Below, piece by piece: positions 1 to 8,412 of a DNA stretch of 64,000 nucleotides; the first letter of the stretch is position 1; every line of letters starts with the position of its first letter. A model generated the notes under the pieces. The model searched no databases, was not told where the DNA came from, and saw only the letters and a program-made list of their open reading frames with translations. The translations under genes were made by a program, and so were the position numbers. This DNA is from Cupriavidus sp. (GTDB lineage Bacteria > Pseudomonadota > Gammaproteobacteria > Burkholderiales > Burkholderiaceae), in assembly GCA_031181345.1 (NCBI GenBank), contig JAPSLC010000006.1:1-64000 (forward strand). Direction: 5' to 3'.

Positions 1-19
1 AGGGGTCAGGAGCCAAAGC

Positions 20-700
20 TTGGTGAAGAGTCGAATTGCGTCGGGCATGGCCCCGGCGCGCCAGTCGTATGCCATCGTCGTCGACGACCATCCGCTGGTG
101 GCGCGCGGTATTGCGGGATATCTGACAACGCATTGCGACTACGCGGTGGCGTACGATGCCGCGAATGCGCAGGAGTGCTTTCAACGGATCGATAGCGACG
201 GTCCTCCCAGCCTGCTGGTGGTCGATTTCTGGCTGCCCGGCGGCACCGCCCTGACGCTGCTGCGAGAGGCCGCCGCAAAGCTGCCGTCGTGCCGCCTGCT
301 CGTGATGAGCGGCGACGAGGATGCGCGCGTGCAGATCAAGGCCATGGAGGCCGGCGCCCACGGCTTTCTGCGCAAGAGCGAGCCGCCGGAGACGTTCGCC
401 CAGGCCGTTGCCACGCTGCGGCAGGGCGGCACCTGGTTTCCCGCGATGCCGCCGCCGGAGCTGACGCCGGCCTTGCGCCGCGAGCTGCCGCTGAGCGCGC
501 GCGATCTCGGCCTGACCGACCGGCAGGGCCAGGTGCTCGCGTTGATGCTGCGCGGCCTGCCCAACAAGCAGATCGCCAAGGAACTGGCGATTTCCGAGCA
601 GACCACCAAGGAACATGTGACGGCCATTCTCGGCAAGCTGGGCGTCAGCAATCGCGTCGAGGCCATCACGCTGCTGCACGGACGCCGGCTGGAGCCGTGA
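20..700 (+). CDS. LuxR-family two-component response regulator
   Basis: Cytoplasmic response regulator that should bind DNA once phosphorylated by its partner kinase. The receiver (residues about 16-125) has the acidic pair DD22-23, phospho-acceptor Asp69 in LLVVDFW and Lys119 in FLRKS; a LuxR-type helix-turn-helix follows (about 160-215, LTDRQGQVLALMLRG...NKQIAKELAIS). I chose the TTG at 20 because AGGAG lies 7 nt upstream; GTG at 23 and ATG at 47 are alternatives, and ATG 47 still leaves an intact receiver. The stop overlaps the GTG of the downstream kinase (GTGA), so the two are translationally coupled and almost certainly a cognate pair. Target genes cannot be told from the sequence. Confidence 0.9.
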   Translation: MVKSRIASGMAPARQSYAIVVDDHPLVARGIAGYLTTHCDYAVAYDAANAQECFQRIDSDGPPSLLVVDFWLPGGTALTLLREAAAKLPSCRLLVMSGDEDARVQIKAMEAGAHGFLRKSEPPETFAQAVATLRQGGTWFPAMPPPELTPALRRELPLSARDLGLTDRQGQVLALMLRGLPNKQIAKELAISEQTTKEHVTAILGKLGVSNRVEAITLLHGRRLEP

Positions 701-2535
701 GCGAGCCGTTCTCGCAACGGCTGGGCATGCGTCCCGCCGCCGCCGAATCGAGCGTCAGCCCGCGCGCCCGCGCGCGCCTGCTCGACATGACGTTCCAGCG
801 GCTGGTCTTCAGCGTCAACGCGATCCCTTTCGTCGGCCTGCCGTTCGTCGCCTGGCTTCAAGTCACCGGCAGGGATGCCCGTTCGCTGCTGGTCTGGACG
901 CTCGCCTACTGCCTGGCCGCCGGCTGGATGCAGCTGGAGCGCCGCCACTATCAGCGCGAACGGGCACAGTCCGACGATGCGGTGATGGCGGAGCGCTGGT
1001 TGCCGGTGGTCCGGCGAATCGCGCTGGTCCACGGCCTCTGCCTGTCGATGGCGACGGTGTTGACCGCCGGCCAGGTGACGTTCGACTTCGCGCTGCTGCT
1101 GCATATCAGCCTCGCCGCCATTCTCGCGGCCAACGCCACGCATCAGACGCCGATACTGGGCGCCTTCCAGCGCTTCTTCTTTGCGTGCTGGGGTGTGGTG
1201 ACGCTCAACGTGCCGTGGAGTTTTCCCCATCATTGGCAGGTGGTGCTGCCGCTGACGCTGCTGTATGCGGTGGCGATCTATCGGCATGCTCTGATCGCCA
1301 ATCAGTTTTTCCGTCAGCAGGTGCAGCTCGAAGACGACGGCATCCGGCTCGCGGAAAGCTATCGGCTGGCCAAGGAGGCGGCCGAGGATGCGCTGCGCGC
1401 GAAGAACCTGTTCCTGACCACCGCAAGCCACGACCTGCGTCAGCCCGTTCACGCGATGGGGTTCCTGATCGAAGCCATCGCGCAGCGCAATCGCGATCCC
1501 GCGCTGAATCCGCCGCTGGACGATCTGCGGCGTAGCGTGCGATCCGTCCATCTGATGTTCAACTCGCTGCTCGACCTGTCGAAGATCGAGCAGGGCATGG
1601 CGATGCCGCGCAGTGCGCCGGTGGCGCTCGCACCGATCATGGAGGAAGTCGCCGCGCTGTTCCGTGAGGAGGCGCATAGCCGCGATCTCGAGCTGCGCGT
1701 GCGCGTGCCCAGGCAGGCTGCCGCCGTGCTGGCCGATGCGTCGCTGCTGCGGCAGTCGCTGGTCAACCTGGTCCACAACGCGCTGCGGTACACGCAGCGC
1801 GGCGGCGTGCTGCTGTCGGCCCGGCGCCGTGAAGCGGACTGGCTGCTGGAAGTCTGGGATACCGGCATCGGGGTGGCCAACGAGGACAAGAGCCGGATCT
1901 ATTCGCCGTACTACCGCAACGAATACGCGTGGCGGATCGATAGCGCCGGTCATGGCCTGGGTCTCGCCGTGGTCGCACGCTGCGCGACCTTGATGGGTGC
2001 GGCCTATGGGCTGGACTCCATCGAACGTCGCGGCTCGCGATTCTGGCTGCGCTTTCCGGCCGCCGACCCTGCGCAGGCCCATGTGCATGCGATGGCGGCC
2101 GAGTCCCAGGAGTCCCAGGCGCGCCCGTCGAGCGCGCTGCCGCCGCTGAGCGGTTGCTGCCTGATCGTCGAGGACGATCCGGTGGTCGTCAGGGCGTGGA
2201 TGAGCCTGATGCAGGCATGGCATGTCGATGCACGCTGCGCGGCCTCGGCCACCGAAGCGGTCGCGCTGCTCGATGCCGGCCTGCGTCCGCAGGCGATTCT
2301 GTGCGACCAGCGCCTGCGTTCGGGCGAGAGCGGCTTCGAGGTGCTGAAGAACCTGCTGGAGCGCTGTCCCGGCGCCAGCGGCGCGATGGTCAGCGGCGAA
2401 TTCGATTCGCCCGCCTTGCTGCAGGCCGAACGCGAAGGCTATCTGGTGCTGCGCAAGCCGGTGGAGCCGTCGCAACTGCACGCGTTGCTGTACCAGTGGC
2501 TGGGGGCGGAAGAGACGCTGCATCGTCTGTCCTGA
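697..2535 (+). CDS. Hybrid sensor histidine kinase with C-terminal receiver
   Basis: Membrane sensor of about 612 residues and probable partner of the preceding regulator. An N-terminal hydrophobic region (about 35-200, several membrane segments) is followed by a HisKA domain with the H-box ASHDLRQP (His245), then an HATPase with N-box (LVNLVHNALRYT), DTGIG and GHGLGL motifs. A receiver in the last 125 residues has VEDD, phospho-acceptor Asp in CDQRL and the Lys of LRKP. The ASHDLRQP variant is common in betaproteobacterial hybrid kinases. The GTG at 697 overlaps the upstream stop by 4 nt. The attached receiver suggests a relay or a feedback branch in addition to the LuxR-type regulator. The signal is unknown; there is no recognisable periplasmic domain. 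Confidence 0.9.
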   Translation: MSEPFSQRLGMRPAAAESSVSPRARARLLDMTFQRLVFSVNAIPFVGLPFVAWLQVTGRDARSLLVWTLAYCLAAGWMQLERRHYQRERAQSDDAVMAERWLPVVRRIALVHGLCLSMATVLTAGQVTFDFALLLHISLAAILAANATHQTPILGAFQRFFFACWGVVTLNVPWSFPHHWQVVLPLTLLYAVAIYRHALIANQFFRQQVQLEDDGIRLAESYRLAKEAAEDALRAKNLFLTTASHDLRQPVHAMGFLIEAIAQRNRDPALNPPLDDLRRSVRSVHLMFNSLLDLSKIEQGMAMPRSAPVALAPIMEEVAALFREEAHSRDLELRVRVPRQAAAVLADASLLRQSLVNLVHNALRYTQRGGVLLSARRREADWLLEVWDTGIGVANEDKSRIYSPYYRNEYAWRIDSAGHGLGLAVVARCATLMGAAYGLDSIERRGSRFWLRFPAADPAQAHVHAMAAESQESQARPSSALPPLSGCCLIVEDDPVVVRAWMSLMQAWHVDARCAASATEAVALLDAGLRPQAILCDQRLRSGESGFEVLKNLLERCPGASGAMVSGEFDSPALLQAEREGYLVLRKPVEPSQLHALLYQWLGAEETLHRLS

Positions 2536-2606
2536 CATCACCTGTCCCGCAGCGGGCGGCAGTCCGGTGCCAGCATCGCCATCCGGACTCATTGCAGAGG
2601 ACCCAT

Positions 2607-3113
2607 ATGCCAATCCAGATCCGTGACGAAGTCCCCGCCGATATCCCGGCGATCGAGTCGGTGGTTGCCGAAGCCTTCCGCAGCGCGACGCATGCCAGCG
2701 GCACCGAGCCGCTGATCGTCAATGCGCTGCGCGCGCGGGGTCGGTTGTCGATTTCGCTGGTTGCCACCGACGCCGACCGGATGGTCGGCCATGTCGCGGT
2801 GTCACCGGTCGCGATTTCCGACGGCAGCGAGGGCTGGTATGGCCTTGGGCCGATAGCCGTGCTGCCCGCATGGCAGGGAAAGGGCGTCGGCTCCCTGCTG
2901 ATGAACGCGGCACTGGATACGCTGCGTCGGCGTAGCGCACGAGGCTGCGTGGTGCTGGGCGAGCCGGGCTACTACGGGCGCTTCGGCTTCGTTTGCCGGG
3001 CGGACCTGGTGTTGCCCGATGTGCCGCCGGAATATTTCCAGGCGGTGAGTTTCGAGGACGAGTGGCCGGTGGGGACGGTGCAATATGATGAGGCGTTCTG
3101 GGTGACCGGGTAG
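2607..3113 (+). CDS. GNAT-family N-acetyltransferase
   Basis: Predicted acetyl-CoA-dependent N-acetyltransferase of 168 residues, substrate unknown. The acetyl-CoA-binding motif A is visible as GPIAVLPAWQGKGVGSLLM (Q/R-x-x-G-x-G/A type), followed by the YYGRFGFV segment typical of YhbS-like members. ATG 2607 is preceded by AGAGGA at a good distance. It follows the kinase by 71 nt on the same strand and is probably independent of it. The similarity is to small stress or antibiotic-type acetyltransferases; nothing in the context fixes the substrate. Confidence 0.87.
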   Translation: MPIQIRDEVPADIPAIESVVAEAFRSATHASGTEPLIVNALRARGRLSISLVATDADRMVGHVAVSPVAISDGSEGWYGLGPIAVLPAWQGKGVGSLLMNAALDTLRRRSARGCVVLGEPGYYGRFGFVCRADLVLPDVPPEYFQAVSFEDEWPVGTVQYDEAFWVTG

Positions 3114-3182
3114 GGGCATAGAGCGTTGTCGTTCGTGGCGGCCGATGAGCCCCTGCCTTGTGAAGAGCCATTTCCGTCGGGT

Positions 3183-4940
3183 ATGACAGAACCAGAACCG
3201 CACCAAAGTTCGCACAAGAGGCCACTCGGGATAGACGATGTCCTGAATCTGGACACGTTTGTGGGCATGCACGGCACGTGCTTCGCATTCTCGCCGGACG
3301 GCCAGCGTCTCGCCTTTTGTGTCCAGCGATCGCTTCAAGCGGCGACACGACACACCGACTTGTTTCTTGCCGGTGTGGCCCGAAGCGAATTGTGGATGGT
3401 CGATTTCGATTCCATGCAGATGGAACGGGTGACAGATGAGGGGAACGGCTTCGCTCCCTGCTGGTCTCCGGATGGATCTGCACTGGCATTTGGTGTGGCC
3501 ACCGTTGATTCGGTCCGGTTGTCGATTCTCAAGGTGAATGAGGGTCGGCGTTTCACGCTGGGCGCCGGCAATCTCACACTACGGGGCAAGCGCCCCTTTC
3601 ACTGGATCGACGAAACGCACGTGGTATGTGCGACTGTCCGTGGCGGGGAAAGGCCGCGTCTGTTCGACCTCGATCGACGCGCTTGTCGCATGGCCCCCCA
3701 AGCCTGGGCGCTGCTTGATCGGCGAGGGACACCCACCGCCAGCATGTTGGACACCCGCGTGGGAGAGCCTGTCTCGAACGGCGTCGGCCACGAGGCATGC
3801 GAGTACCTTGTGTTCGACACCCGAAGCGGGGTGGCGGTATCCGCGCTGGGACCGGACCGTCAACAGGCATTGTCATGCTTCGTACAGGGGTTCAGCAGGC
3901 CTGCATTTCCCGAACAAGACGACATGCAAGGCGAGGTGGCACCGGCATTGCCGCATGGTGAGCCGGTCGCCTTTCATCGCGCCTCCGGCAAGTGGCTGTT
4001 CCTCGTCGAGGATGCCGCCGGCAGCGGATTGGTACTGGTCGATCGCGACGGGGATCGCACCGTCGAATTGTTCCGCACCAATCGCCATTTAGCCGACATC
4101 GATGCCGGTGTGGTTCGCGATGTGGATTTCACCGATGGCGAAGGACGTGCAAAGAAAGTTCGTCTGCTGTTGCCGCCTTACCATCGCGCCGGCAGAAAGT
4201 ATCCCGCCGTGGTCTGGGTCTATCCCGGTTCCGAGATCGGGCCCAAGTGCCCACGTCGGTTAAAGCCGCACGAGCCTGGACCTTTCTGTCTCCATCTGCT
4301 CGCCGCGCACGGCTATGTCGTGATCGAGCCCGACCTTTCCATTCCTTCGGACCTCGGTTCGGGCAATCTGGCGCAGTGCATGGCGCTCAAGGTCCAGGAA
4401 GGCGTGCATGCCGCCATGGGCACCGGTCTGGTCGATTCCACACGGTTGCATGTGATGGGACACGGCTTGGGCGGATGGGCCGCGATGGCATTGCTCGCAG
4501 AAACGGACCTGTTTCGCAGCGGCATTGCGATGGCGGGCATATCGAATCTGACCAGCTTCCACGGCACCTTCGATTGCCGCTTTCGATATGACGACGATGA
4601 GCAGGCGGCCACTGCGCTTGCAGAAATGTGTGAGCGGGTGTTCTCGATGTCGGGCCCGCCGTGCGAAGCACCGGACCGCTATATCTCGATCAGTCCGGTA
4701 TTTGCCGCACATCGGATCGACGCGCCATTGATGATCGTCCAGGGCGACCAGGACTACGTCAGCATCGGCCAGGGCGAGGAGATGTACTCCGCGCTGCGCC
4801 GCCTCGGCAAACCGGTCCGATTTGTTCGCTACTGGGGCGAAGGCCATGTGATCGCCGGTGCGGCGAATATCCGCGACTTGTGGGCCAGGGTAATGGGCTG
4901 GTTAAGCGAGGCCGAGCGAAAGGATACTGGAGTAAAGTGA
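3183..4940 (+). CDS. S9 prolyl-oligopeptidase-like alpha/beta hydrolase, nucleophile missing
   Basis: Protein of about 585 residues with the two-part layout of S9 peptidases: an N-terminal beta-propeller with WD40-like repeats (FSPDGQRLAF, WSPDGSALAF) and a C-terminal alpha/beta-hydrolase domain (PAVVWVYPG...GYVVIEPD...). The acid and base are present (GDQDYVS and GEGHVI), but the nucleophile elbow reads MGHGLGGWA. The Ser of the usual GHSxGG is Gly, encoded by GGC at 4464-4466, one base from AGC. As read the protein should lack peptidase activity, unless the family member works differently or the base is an error. No signal peptide is evident. ATG 3183 was chosen; TTG 3126 in frame is possible. 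The stop overlaps the next start. Confidence 0.75.
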   Translation: MTEPEPHQSSHKRPLGIDDVLNLDTFVGMHGTCFAFSPDGQRLAFCVQRSLQAATRHTDLFLAGVARSELWMVDFDSMQMERVTDEGNGFAPCWSPDGSALAFGVATVDSVRLSILKVNEGRRFTLGAGNLTLRGKRPFHWIDETHVVCATVRGGERPRLFDLDRRACRMAPQAWALLDRRGTPTASMLDTRVGEPVSNGVGHEACEYLVFDTRSGVAVSALGPDRQQALSCFVQGFSRPAFPEQDDMQGEVAPALPHGEPVAFHRASGKWLFLVEDAAGSGLVLVDRDGDRTVELFRTNRHLADIDAGVVRDVDFTDGEGRAKKVRLLLPPYHRAGRKYPAVVWVYPGSEIGPKCPRRLKPHEPGPFCLHLLAAHGYVVIEPDLSIPSDLGSGNLAQCMALKVQEGVHAAMGTGLVDSTRLHVMGHGLGGWAAMALLAETDLFRSGIAMAGISNLTSFHGTFDCRFRYDDDEQAATALAEMCERVFSMSGPPCEAPDRYISISPVFAAHRIDAPLMIVQGDQDYVSIGQGEEMYSALRRLGKPVRFVRYWGEGHVIAGAANIRDLWARVMGWLSEAERKDTGVK

Positions 4941-5326
4941 GCGGCGAGTTCATGGCCGATGCTGTGGACATGCGCCGAGAAGCGCGGTCAGCAGCCTGGT
5001 ATGAAAGGAAGCTGCCTCTTCGAAGCTGCCAACGCATGGACGTGATCACGTTTTCTATCGCCGGTTGTACCGCTGTGTGGCTCTTCCGAAGTATTTCCAA
5101 AGATCTCCGCGACAAGGAGCGTCTGCGTGAGCAACGCATGTTGGAGGTGCTCGCCCATGCCGAGGCGTACGTCGGGCAGGACGAGGCAAAGCTCTTTGAA
5201 GCCCTCGGGACGCCGAGCCAATCCTGCGGCCTGGACTTTGGCCTGGTCTCTCACTGTTGGGAGATGCGGAATGTGAGGGTCTGCGCGTACACGCGCAATG
5301 GGCGTTGTGAGGCGTTGGGCGACTGA
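4937..5326 (+). CDS. Hypothetical protein coupled to the S9-like gene
   Basis: Small protein of 129 residues that I do not recognise. The middle carries a weakly hydrophobic stretch (ITFSIAGCTAVWLF) followed by a charged helix (SKDLRDKERLREQRMLEVLAHAEAY). The C-terminal half has four Cys and ends in RVCAYTRNGRCEALGD, which resembles the beta-strand ends of small SmpA-like folds; that likeness is impressionistic. GTG 4937 overlaps the upstream stop (GTGA) with GGAG 4 nt before it; ATG 4952 would give 124 residues. The coupling suggests a job linked to the S9-like protein, perhaps at the membrane. Confidence 0.6.
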   Translation: MSGEFMADAVDMRREARSAAWYERKLPLRSCQRMDVITFSIAGCTAVWLFRSISKDLRDKERLREQRMLEVLAHAEAYVGQDEAKLFEALGTPSQSCGLDFGLVSHCWEMRNVRVCAYTRNGRCEALGD

Positions 5327-5341
5327 TCGGCGTCCAACGCC
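5311..5341 (+). terminator. Stem-loop at the end of the S9-like/hypothetical pair
   Basis: GGCGTTGG (5311-5318) pairs with CCAACGCC (5334-5341) around a structured loop, overlapping the 3' end of the preceding gene. There is no U-tract after it, so it is a likely 3'-end stabiliser or a Rho-assisted terminator. Confidence 0.45.
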
Positions 5342-5409
5342 CTTCAACACGTCGCCGGTCGCCTTCCAGCCAGCAATTCTCCGTACAATGCCGGCTCTCT
5401 ACTATTGGG

Positions 5410-5604
5410 ATGATGCCCGTGAAAAAGACTGACCTCGAAAAAAACAAAGGCCTGAAGATCGCCAACAGCATGAAGCAGGCAGGCGCCAAGCGCGGCGGCC
5501 CGGCGCCGAAGACGGAGCGCCGCGGAGCGGCCGGCAAGAGTGGCAATGGTTTGCTGGGAAAGCTGCTTGGCAAGGCAGTGCCGCCGGAAAAGGGTCAAGA
5601 CTGA
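5410..5604 (+). CDS. Small basic hypothetical protein
   Basis: A 64-residue, Lys/Gly-rich, hydrophilic protein with no membrane segment. It begins KKTDLEKNKGLKIANSMKQAG and ends with a flexible Gly/Lys region (GNGLLGKLLGKAVPPEKGQD). The basic character suggests nucleic-acid or ribosome contact, but this is only inference. Two tandem ATGs (5410, 5413) and a GTG (5419) are possible starts. It stands alone between a hairpin on its left and a convergent lipoprotein gene. I consider it real because the N-terminal motif is non-repetitive and codon use matches the neighbours. Confidence 0.6.
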   Translation: MMPVKKTDLEKNKGLKIANSMKQAGAKRGGPAPKTERRGAAGKSGNGLLGKLLGKAVPPEKGQD

Positions 5605-5722
5605 AGGGCGCCGCCACGACGCCGCGACGCCCATGTCGTCGTGCGTGTGGAACGGTTCCGCAATCTGTGCGCCTCGAGAATGACCCCGCTCACAACCTAT
5701 GGCCAAAGCAGCGCCCACATCG

Positions 5723-6346
5723 TCAGCGTGTTGCCACTGGGCCGGTGCTCTGAGTGGTTTCAGGCGCCTTGCCCGACACCGGCCGGTTGCGCGTCCAGTT
5801 AATGAAGCCGTTCAGCATCGGGTGGAACAGTGGATCGTCGAGGCCGGCCATATTGAGGGCCGAATTTTCGATCTGTAGCACCGTTTTCCCGGTCCTGGCG
5901 TCAATGGCCTTGAGCGTGCCGTCGAAGCGGTAGCCGCCCTTGAAGATGGCATTCGGCTCGACGATCAGGAAGGGACCAATTTCCTTGCTGAGACTGTTCA
6001 GGCCCACCAGATCGGACACGCTTGGCACCTTGCTGCCCAGATCGCGGTCTATGATGATCTTTTCCAGGTCGCTCTTGGTGACGACCTTGTCGAAGGTCCG
6101 CATGTCTTTGAAGGCGGATTCAAAGAACTCCTGAAAGCGCGGGTTGGGGGTTTCGGCGTTGATCTTCAGGTACAACATCTTCCTGTAGGCCAGGTCGAAC
6201 TTTTCCTCCACGCGCACCTCTTCGGGCTTCAGTGTGGTGGAGGTTGCGTACATGCCGGTGGTGGCATCGGGCTTCTTGATCTGCAGCGTGGTGTTGCAGC
6301 CGGCGAGCAGCGCGGCAAAGAGCAGGGGTATGGCAATACGAAACAT
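5723..6346 (-). CDS. Predicted outer-membrane or periplasmic lipoprotein
   Basis: A 207-residue lipoprotein. The N-terminus MFRIAIPLLFAALLAGCNTT is a type II signal peptide with lipobox LAGC (Cys18). The mature part contains a stretch like phage-style or CsgG-like lipoproteins (EKFDLAYRKMLYLKI..., VVTKSDLEKIIIDRDLG, GPFLIVEPNAIFKGGYRFDGTLKAIDARTGKTVLQIE), which suggests a mixed alpha/beta domain. The start at 6346 has GAGGGATCG immediately upstream; a longer frame to 6505 would place the lipobox internally and is rejected. It is a single gene transcribed away from the oxidoreductase block. Function unknown. Confidence 0.8.
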   Translation of the reverse strand: MFRIAIPLLFAALLAGCNTTLQIKKPDATTGMYATSTTLKPEEVRVEEKFDLAYRKMLYLKINAETPNPRFQEFFESAFKDMRTFDKVVTKSDLEKIIIDRDLGSKVPSVSDLVGLNSLSKEIGPFLIVEPNAIFKGGYRFDGTLKAIDARTGKTVLQIENSALNMAGLDDPLFHPMLNGFINWTRNRPVSGKAPETTQSTGPVATR

Positions 6347-6501
6347 CGATCCCTCGCGAGATATAGTGGAATCGATAGTATCGGCAGCTCGTTGGCTCAC
6401 TTTAGCCGTATTGGGCCATGCTTTCGAGGGGTTGCAACCCGCGAGGCGGACGACCCAATGTACGCTCCGATTTGCAGACCGCCATCCGAATCTGGCTCCG
6501 C

Positions 6502-7404
6502 TCATTCCGCTCCAAACACCAGTGACCGATGTACGGCCACTCCGGCCATCACGCCATCAGAACAGGCCCAGGTTACGCTATGGGCGCCTCGGGTGATATC
6601 GCCTGCGGCATAGACGCCTGCCACATTGGTCATCTTCAGCTCGTCGGTCCGGATGACCGATCCGAAAGGCGTGTGTTCCATCGCGCAACCGAGCTGTTGG
6701 GCAATGTCGCTGTTCAAGTGGTTACGTGGCCCGATAAAGAGCGCATCGATTTCCTTCGTGCGGCCGTCCGAAAACACGATTGCCGACAGCGCTGCGCCTT
6801 CGCCATGTAACGCCTTGATCGTTGCTCGTTCGATCTTCACGCCACGCTGTTCCAACGCCGCGAGCGCGGTTTCATCTGCGTCGGCTTCACCATTCAGATA
6901 CAGCGTGGTCGGTCCCCACTCGGCAATCAGCATGGCCTGATGGACCGACATCGGTGACATGTTCAGCACGCCCAGGCGTTGATTGCTGAATTCGAAACCA
7001 TGGCAGTACGGGCAGTGCAGCACGGACTTGCCCCAGCGTTCCTCCAGTCCCGGCAGGTCAGGCAGTTCGTCCGAGATGCCGTACGCCAGCACCAGCCTGG
7101 CGGCTTCCACCACCTCTCCGCCCTCGAGTTTCACCGAGAAGGCGTCCAGTTCCCCGGTCGCGCTGATGGCCTTGCCTTCCTTGAACGTCGTCGTCGGATA
7201 GGCCGCGACCTGCTGTCGCGCGGTCGCCAGCACGGCGCCGGGATTGCTGCCGTCCTGCGACAGGAAGCCGTGCGAATGCGTGGCAAAGCGATTGCGCGGG
7301 GCGCCCGCGTCGATGATGCAGACCGACCGCCTTGCCCGCGCGATATAGGTGGCTGCCGACAGGCCGGCGAAACTCCCGCCGATAACGATGGCGTCATACC
7401 GCAT
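6502..7404 (-). CDS. Thioredoxin-reductase-like NAD(P)/FAD oxidoreductase
   Basis: Class II pyridine-nucleotide-disulfide oxidoreductase of 300 residues. It shows an FAD-binding [11 protein letters not shown] near the N-terminus, a redox CPYCHGFE motif (about residues 132-139) like the CxxC of thioredoxin reductases, and a C-terminal FAD motif [13 protein letters not shown]. The NADPH Rossmann motif in the middle is degenerate ([16 protein letters not shown] in place of GxGxxA), so the hydride donor and partner are uncertain. It overlaps the Rrf2 regulator gene by 11 nt and is evidently co-transcribed with it. Such Rrf2/TrxR-like pairs probably answer redox or nitrosative stress; that role is inferred from context. 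Confidence 0.87.
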   Translation of the reverse strand: MRYDAIVIGGSFAGLSAATYIARARRSVCIIDAGAPRNRFATHSHGFLSQDGSNPGAVLATARQQVAAYPTTTFKEGKAISATGELDAFSVKLEGGEVVEAARLVLAYGISDELPDLPGLEERWGKSVLHCPYCHGFEFSNQRLGVLNMSPMSVHQAMLIAEWGPTTLYLNGEADADETALAALEQRGVKIERATIKALHGEGAALSAIVFSDGRTKEIDALFIGPRNHLNSDIAQQLGCAMEHTPFGSVIRTDELKMTNVAGVYAAGDITRGAHSVTWACSDGVMAGVAVHRSLVFGAE

Positions 7405-7858
7405 GGACGTGCTCCAGATCGTGGCGGCCGCCGCGGGCGACCATCCGTTGGTGGAAATCGGCGCTCAGCATGGCGAGCGTGACCTCGCCCAGGCGCGCCA
7501 GCAATAGCGCTTCCGCGTCGTGGAAGGCCTGGTCGAGCGCGGCGTTGACGGCCTGCTCGACCAGGCAACCGGGCGATTCCGTGCGGTTGCCGATGGCAAG
7601 CAGCGAGGGGCAGCCCAGCGCGGTGTAGACGTCGCGCAGCGTGATCCTGGACAGGTCGCAGGCGAGCGTCCAGCCGCCGCCATGTCCCTTTTCCGAGCGG
7701 ACGTAGCCGTGATCGCGCAGTCCCGCCATGACGCGGCGGATGACCACGGGGTTCGTCTCCATCGCCTTGGCGAGCACCTCGGAGGTGACCGGGCCATCGT
7801 GCTCGGCCATGTGCAACAGGACGTGGAGCACGCCTGACAGTCTGCTATCGCGTTTCAT
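7394..7858 (-). CDS. Rrf2-family transcriptional regulator
   Basis: A 154-residue DNA-binding regulator. The N-terminal winged helix ([14 protein letters not shown]...[41 protein letters not shown]) is the classical Rrf2 layout. Only two Cys appear in the C-terminal part (GCPS and [10 protein letters not shown]), not the three-Cys cluster of IscR/NsrR, so an Fe-S cluster is not assured and a thiol switch is possible. ATG 7858 starts at the conserved MKRDSRLS; an upstream in-frame start at 7894 would add 12 unrelated residues. It is the promoter-proximal gene of a two-gene unit with the oxidoreductase it overlaps. Confidence 0.87.
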   Translation of the reverse strand: MKRDSRLSGVLHVLLHMAEHDGPVTSEVLAKAMETNPVVIRRVMAGLRDHGYVRSEKGHGGGWTLACDLSRITLRDVYTALGCPSLLAIGNRTESPGCLVEQAVNAALDQAFHDAEALLLARLGEVTLAMLSADFHQRMVARGGRHDLEHVHAV

Positions 7859-7866
7859 GGAACTTA

Positions 7867-7879
7867 TGATGTTACATGA
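7867..7879 (-). promoter_or_regulatory. Candidate Rrf2 operator
   Basis: ATGTTACAT (7869-7877) is a perfect 9-bp palindrome with one central base, 10 nt upstream of the Rrf2 start. Its position suits autoregulation, but one short palindrome is weak evidence. Confidence 0.3.
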
Positions 7880-7932
7880 GACGCCGGATGTCAAGGCGGA
7901 TCGCTGCGACGGCGCCCAATCACCTCCAGACT

Positions 7933-8334
7933 TCAGATCCAGATATCGTTCTGCACGGTGCGTTCGCCGCCTTCCTCGCCGGTATTGGCTACGCCGCGCG
8001 GTTCAATCAGCAGCAACTTGACTTCGTCGGCCGCAAAGGGCTTGTGTTCGACGCCCCTGGGCACGACCGCCATCTCGCCGGCTCGCAGCACGATCGCGCC
8101 ATCGCGAAGATCGATGCGCAATTCGCCGTCGAGCACGATGAATGTCTCGTCGGTATCGGCATGGGTATGCCAGATGAAATCGCCCTTGAGCTTGACCACC
8201 TTGAATTGGTAGTCATTCATTTCGGCGACGACGCGGGGCTGCCAGTGGTCATCAATCAGGCCGATCTTGTCGATCAGCCGAATGGCGATGCCCTGGCCGC
8301 GGGAGGCAGGGGCCGTTTGTTTGGTGGCTTGCAT
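7933..8334 (-). CDS. Cupin-domain protein
   Basis: Single-domain cupin of 133 residues. Motif 1 is [22 protein letters not shown] (metal ligands His-His-Glu) and motif 2 is [14 protein letters not shown] (His), so a metal site is intact. The start at 8334 leads directly into MQATKQTAP. It lies 78 nt downstream of an AraC-type gene on the same strand, a pairing seen where the cupin acts as a small isomerase, dioxygenase or ligand-binding accessory of the regulator. Substrate unknown. Confidence 0.85.
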   Translation of the reverse strand: MQATKQTAPASRGQGIAIRLIDKIGLIDDHWQPRVVAEMNDYQFKVVKLKGDFIWHTHADTDETFIVLDGELRIDLRDGAIVLRAGEMAVVPRGVEHKPFAADEVKLLLIEPRGVANTGEEGGERTVQNDIWI

Positions 8335-8412
8335 GTGGTCTCTCCATGGATGCTGGAGAGGGCAGCGTATGCCGACGCGGGCTCGCAGTCTTGAACGATT
8401 GTGCGAGGCGAA

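Noticed and set aside
181..2613. Very long open frame antisense to the response regulator and kinase genes
   Set aside because: Gln/Arg/His-rich translation without domains; an artefact of GC-rich third positions opposite real genes.
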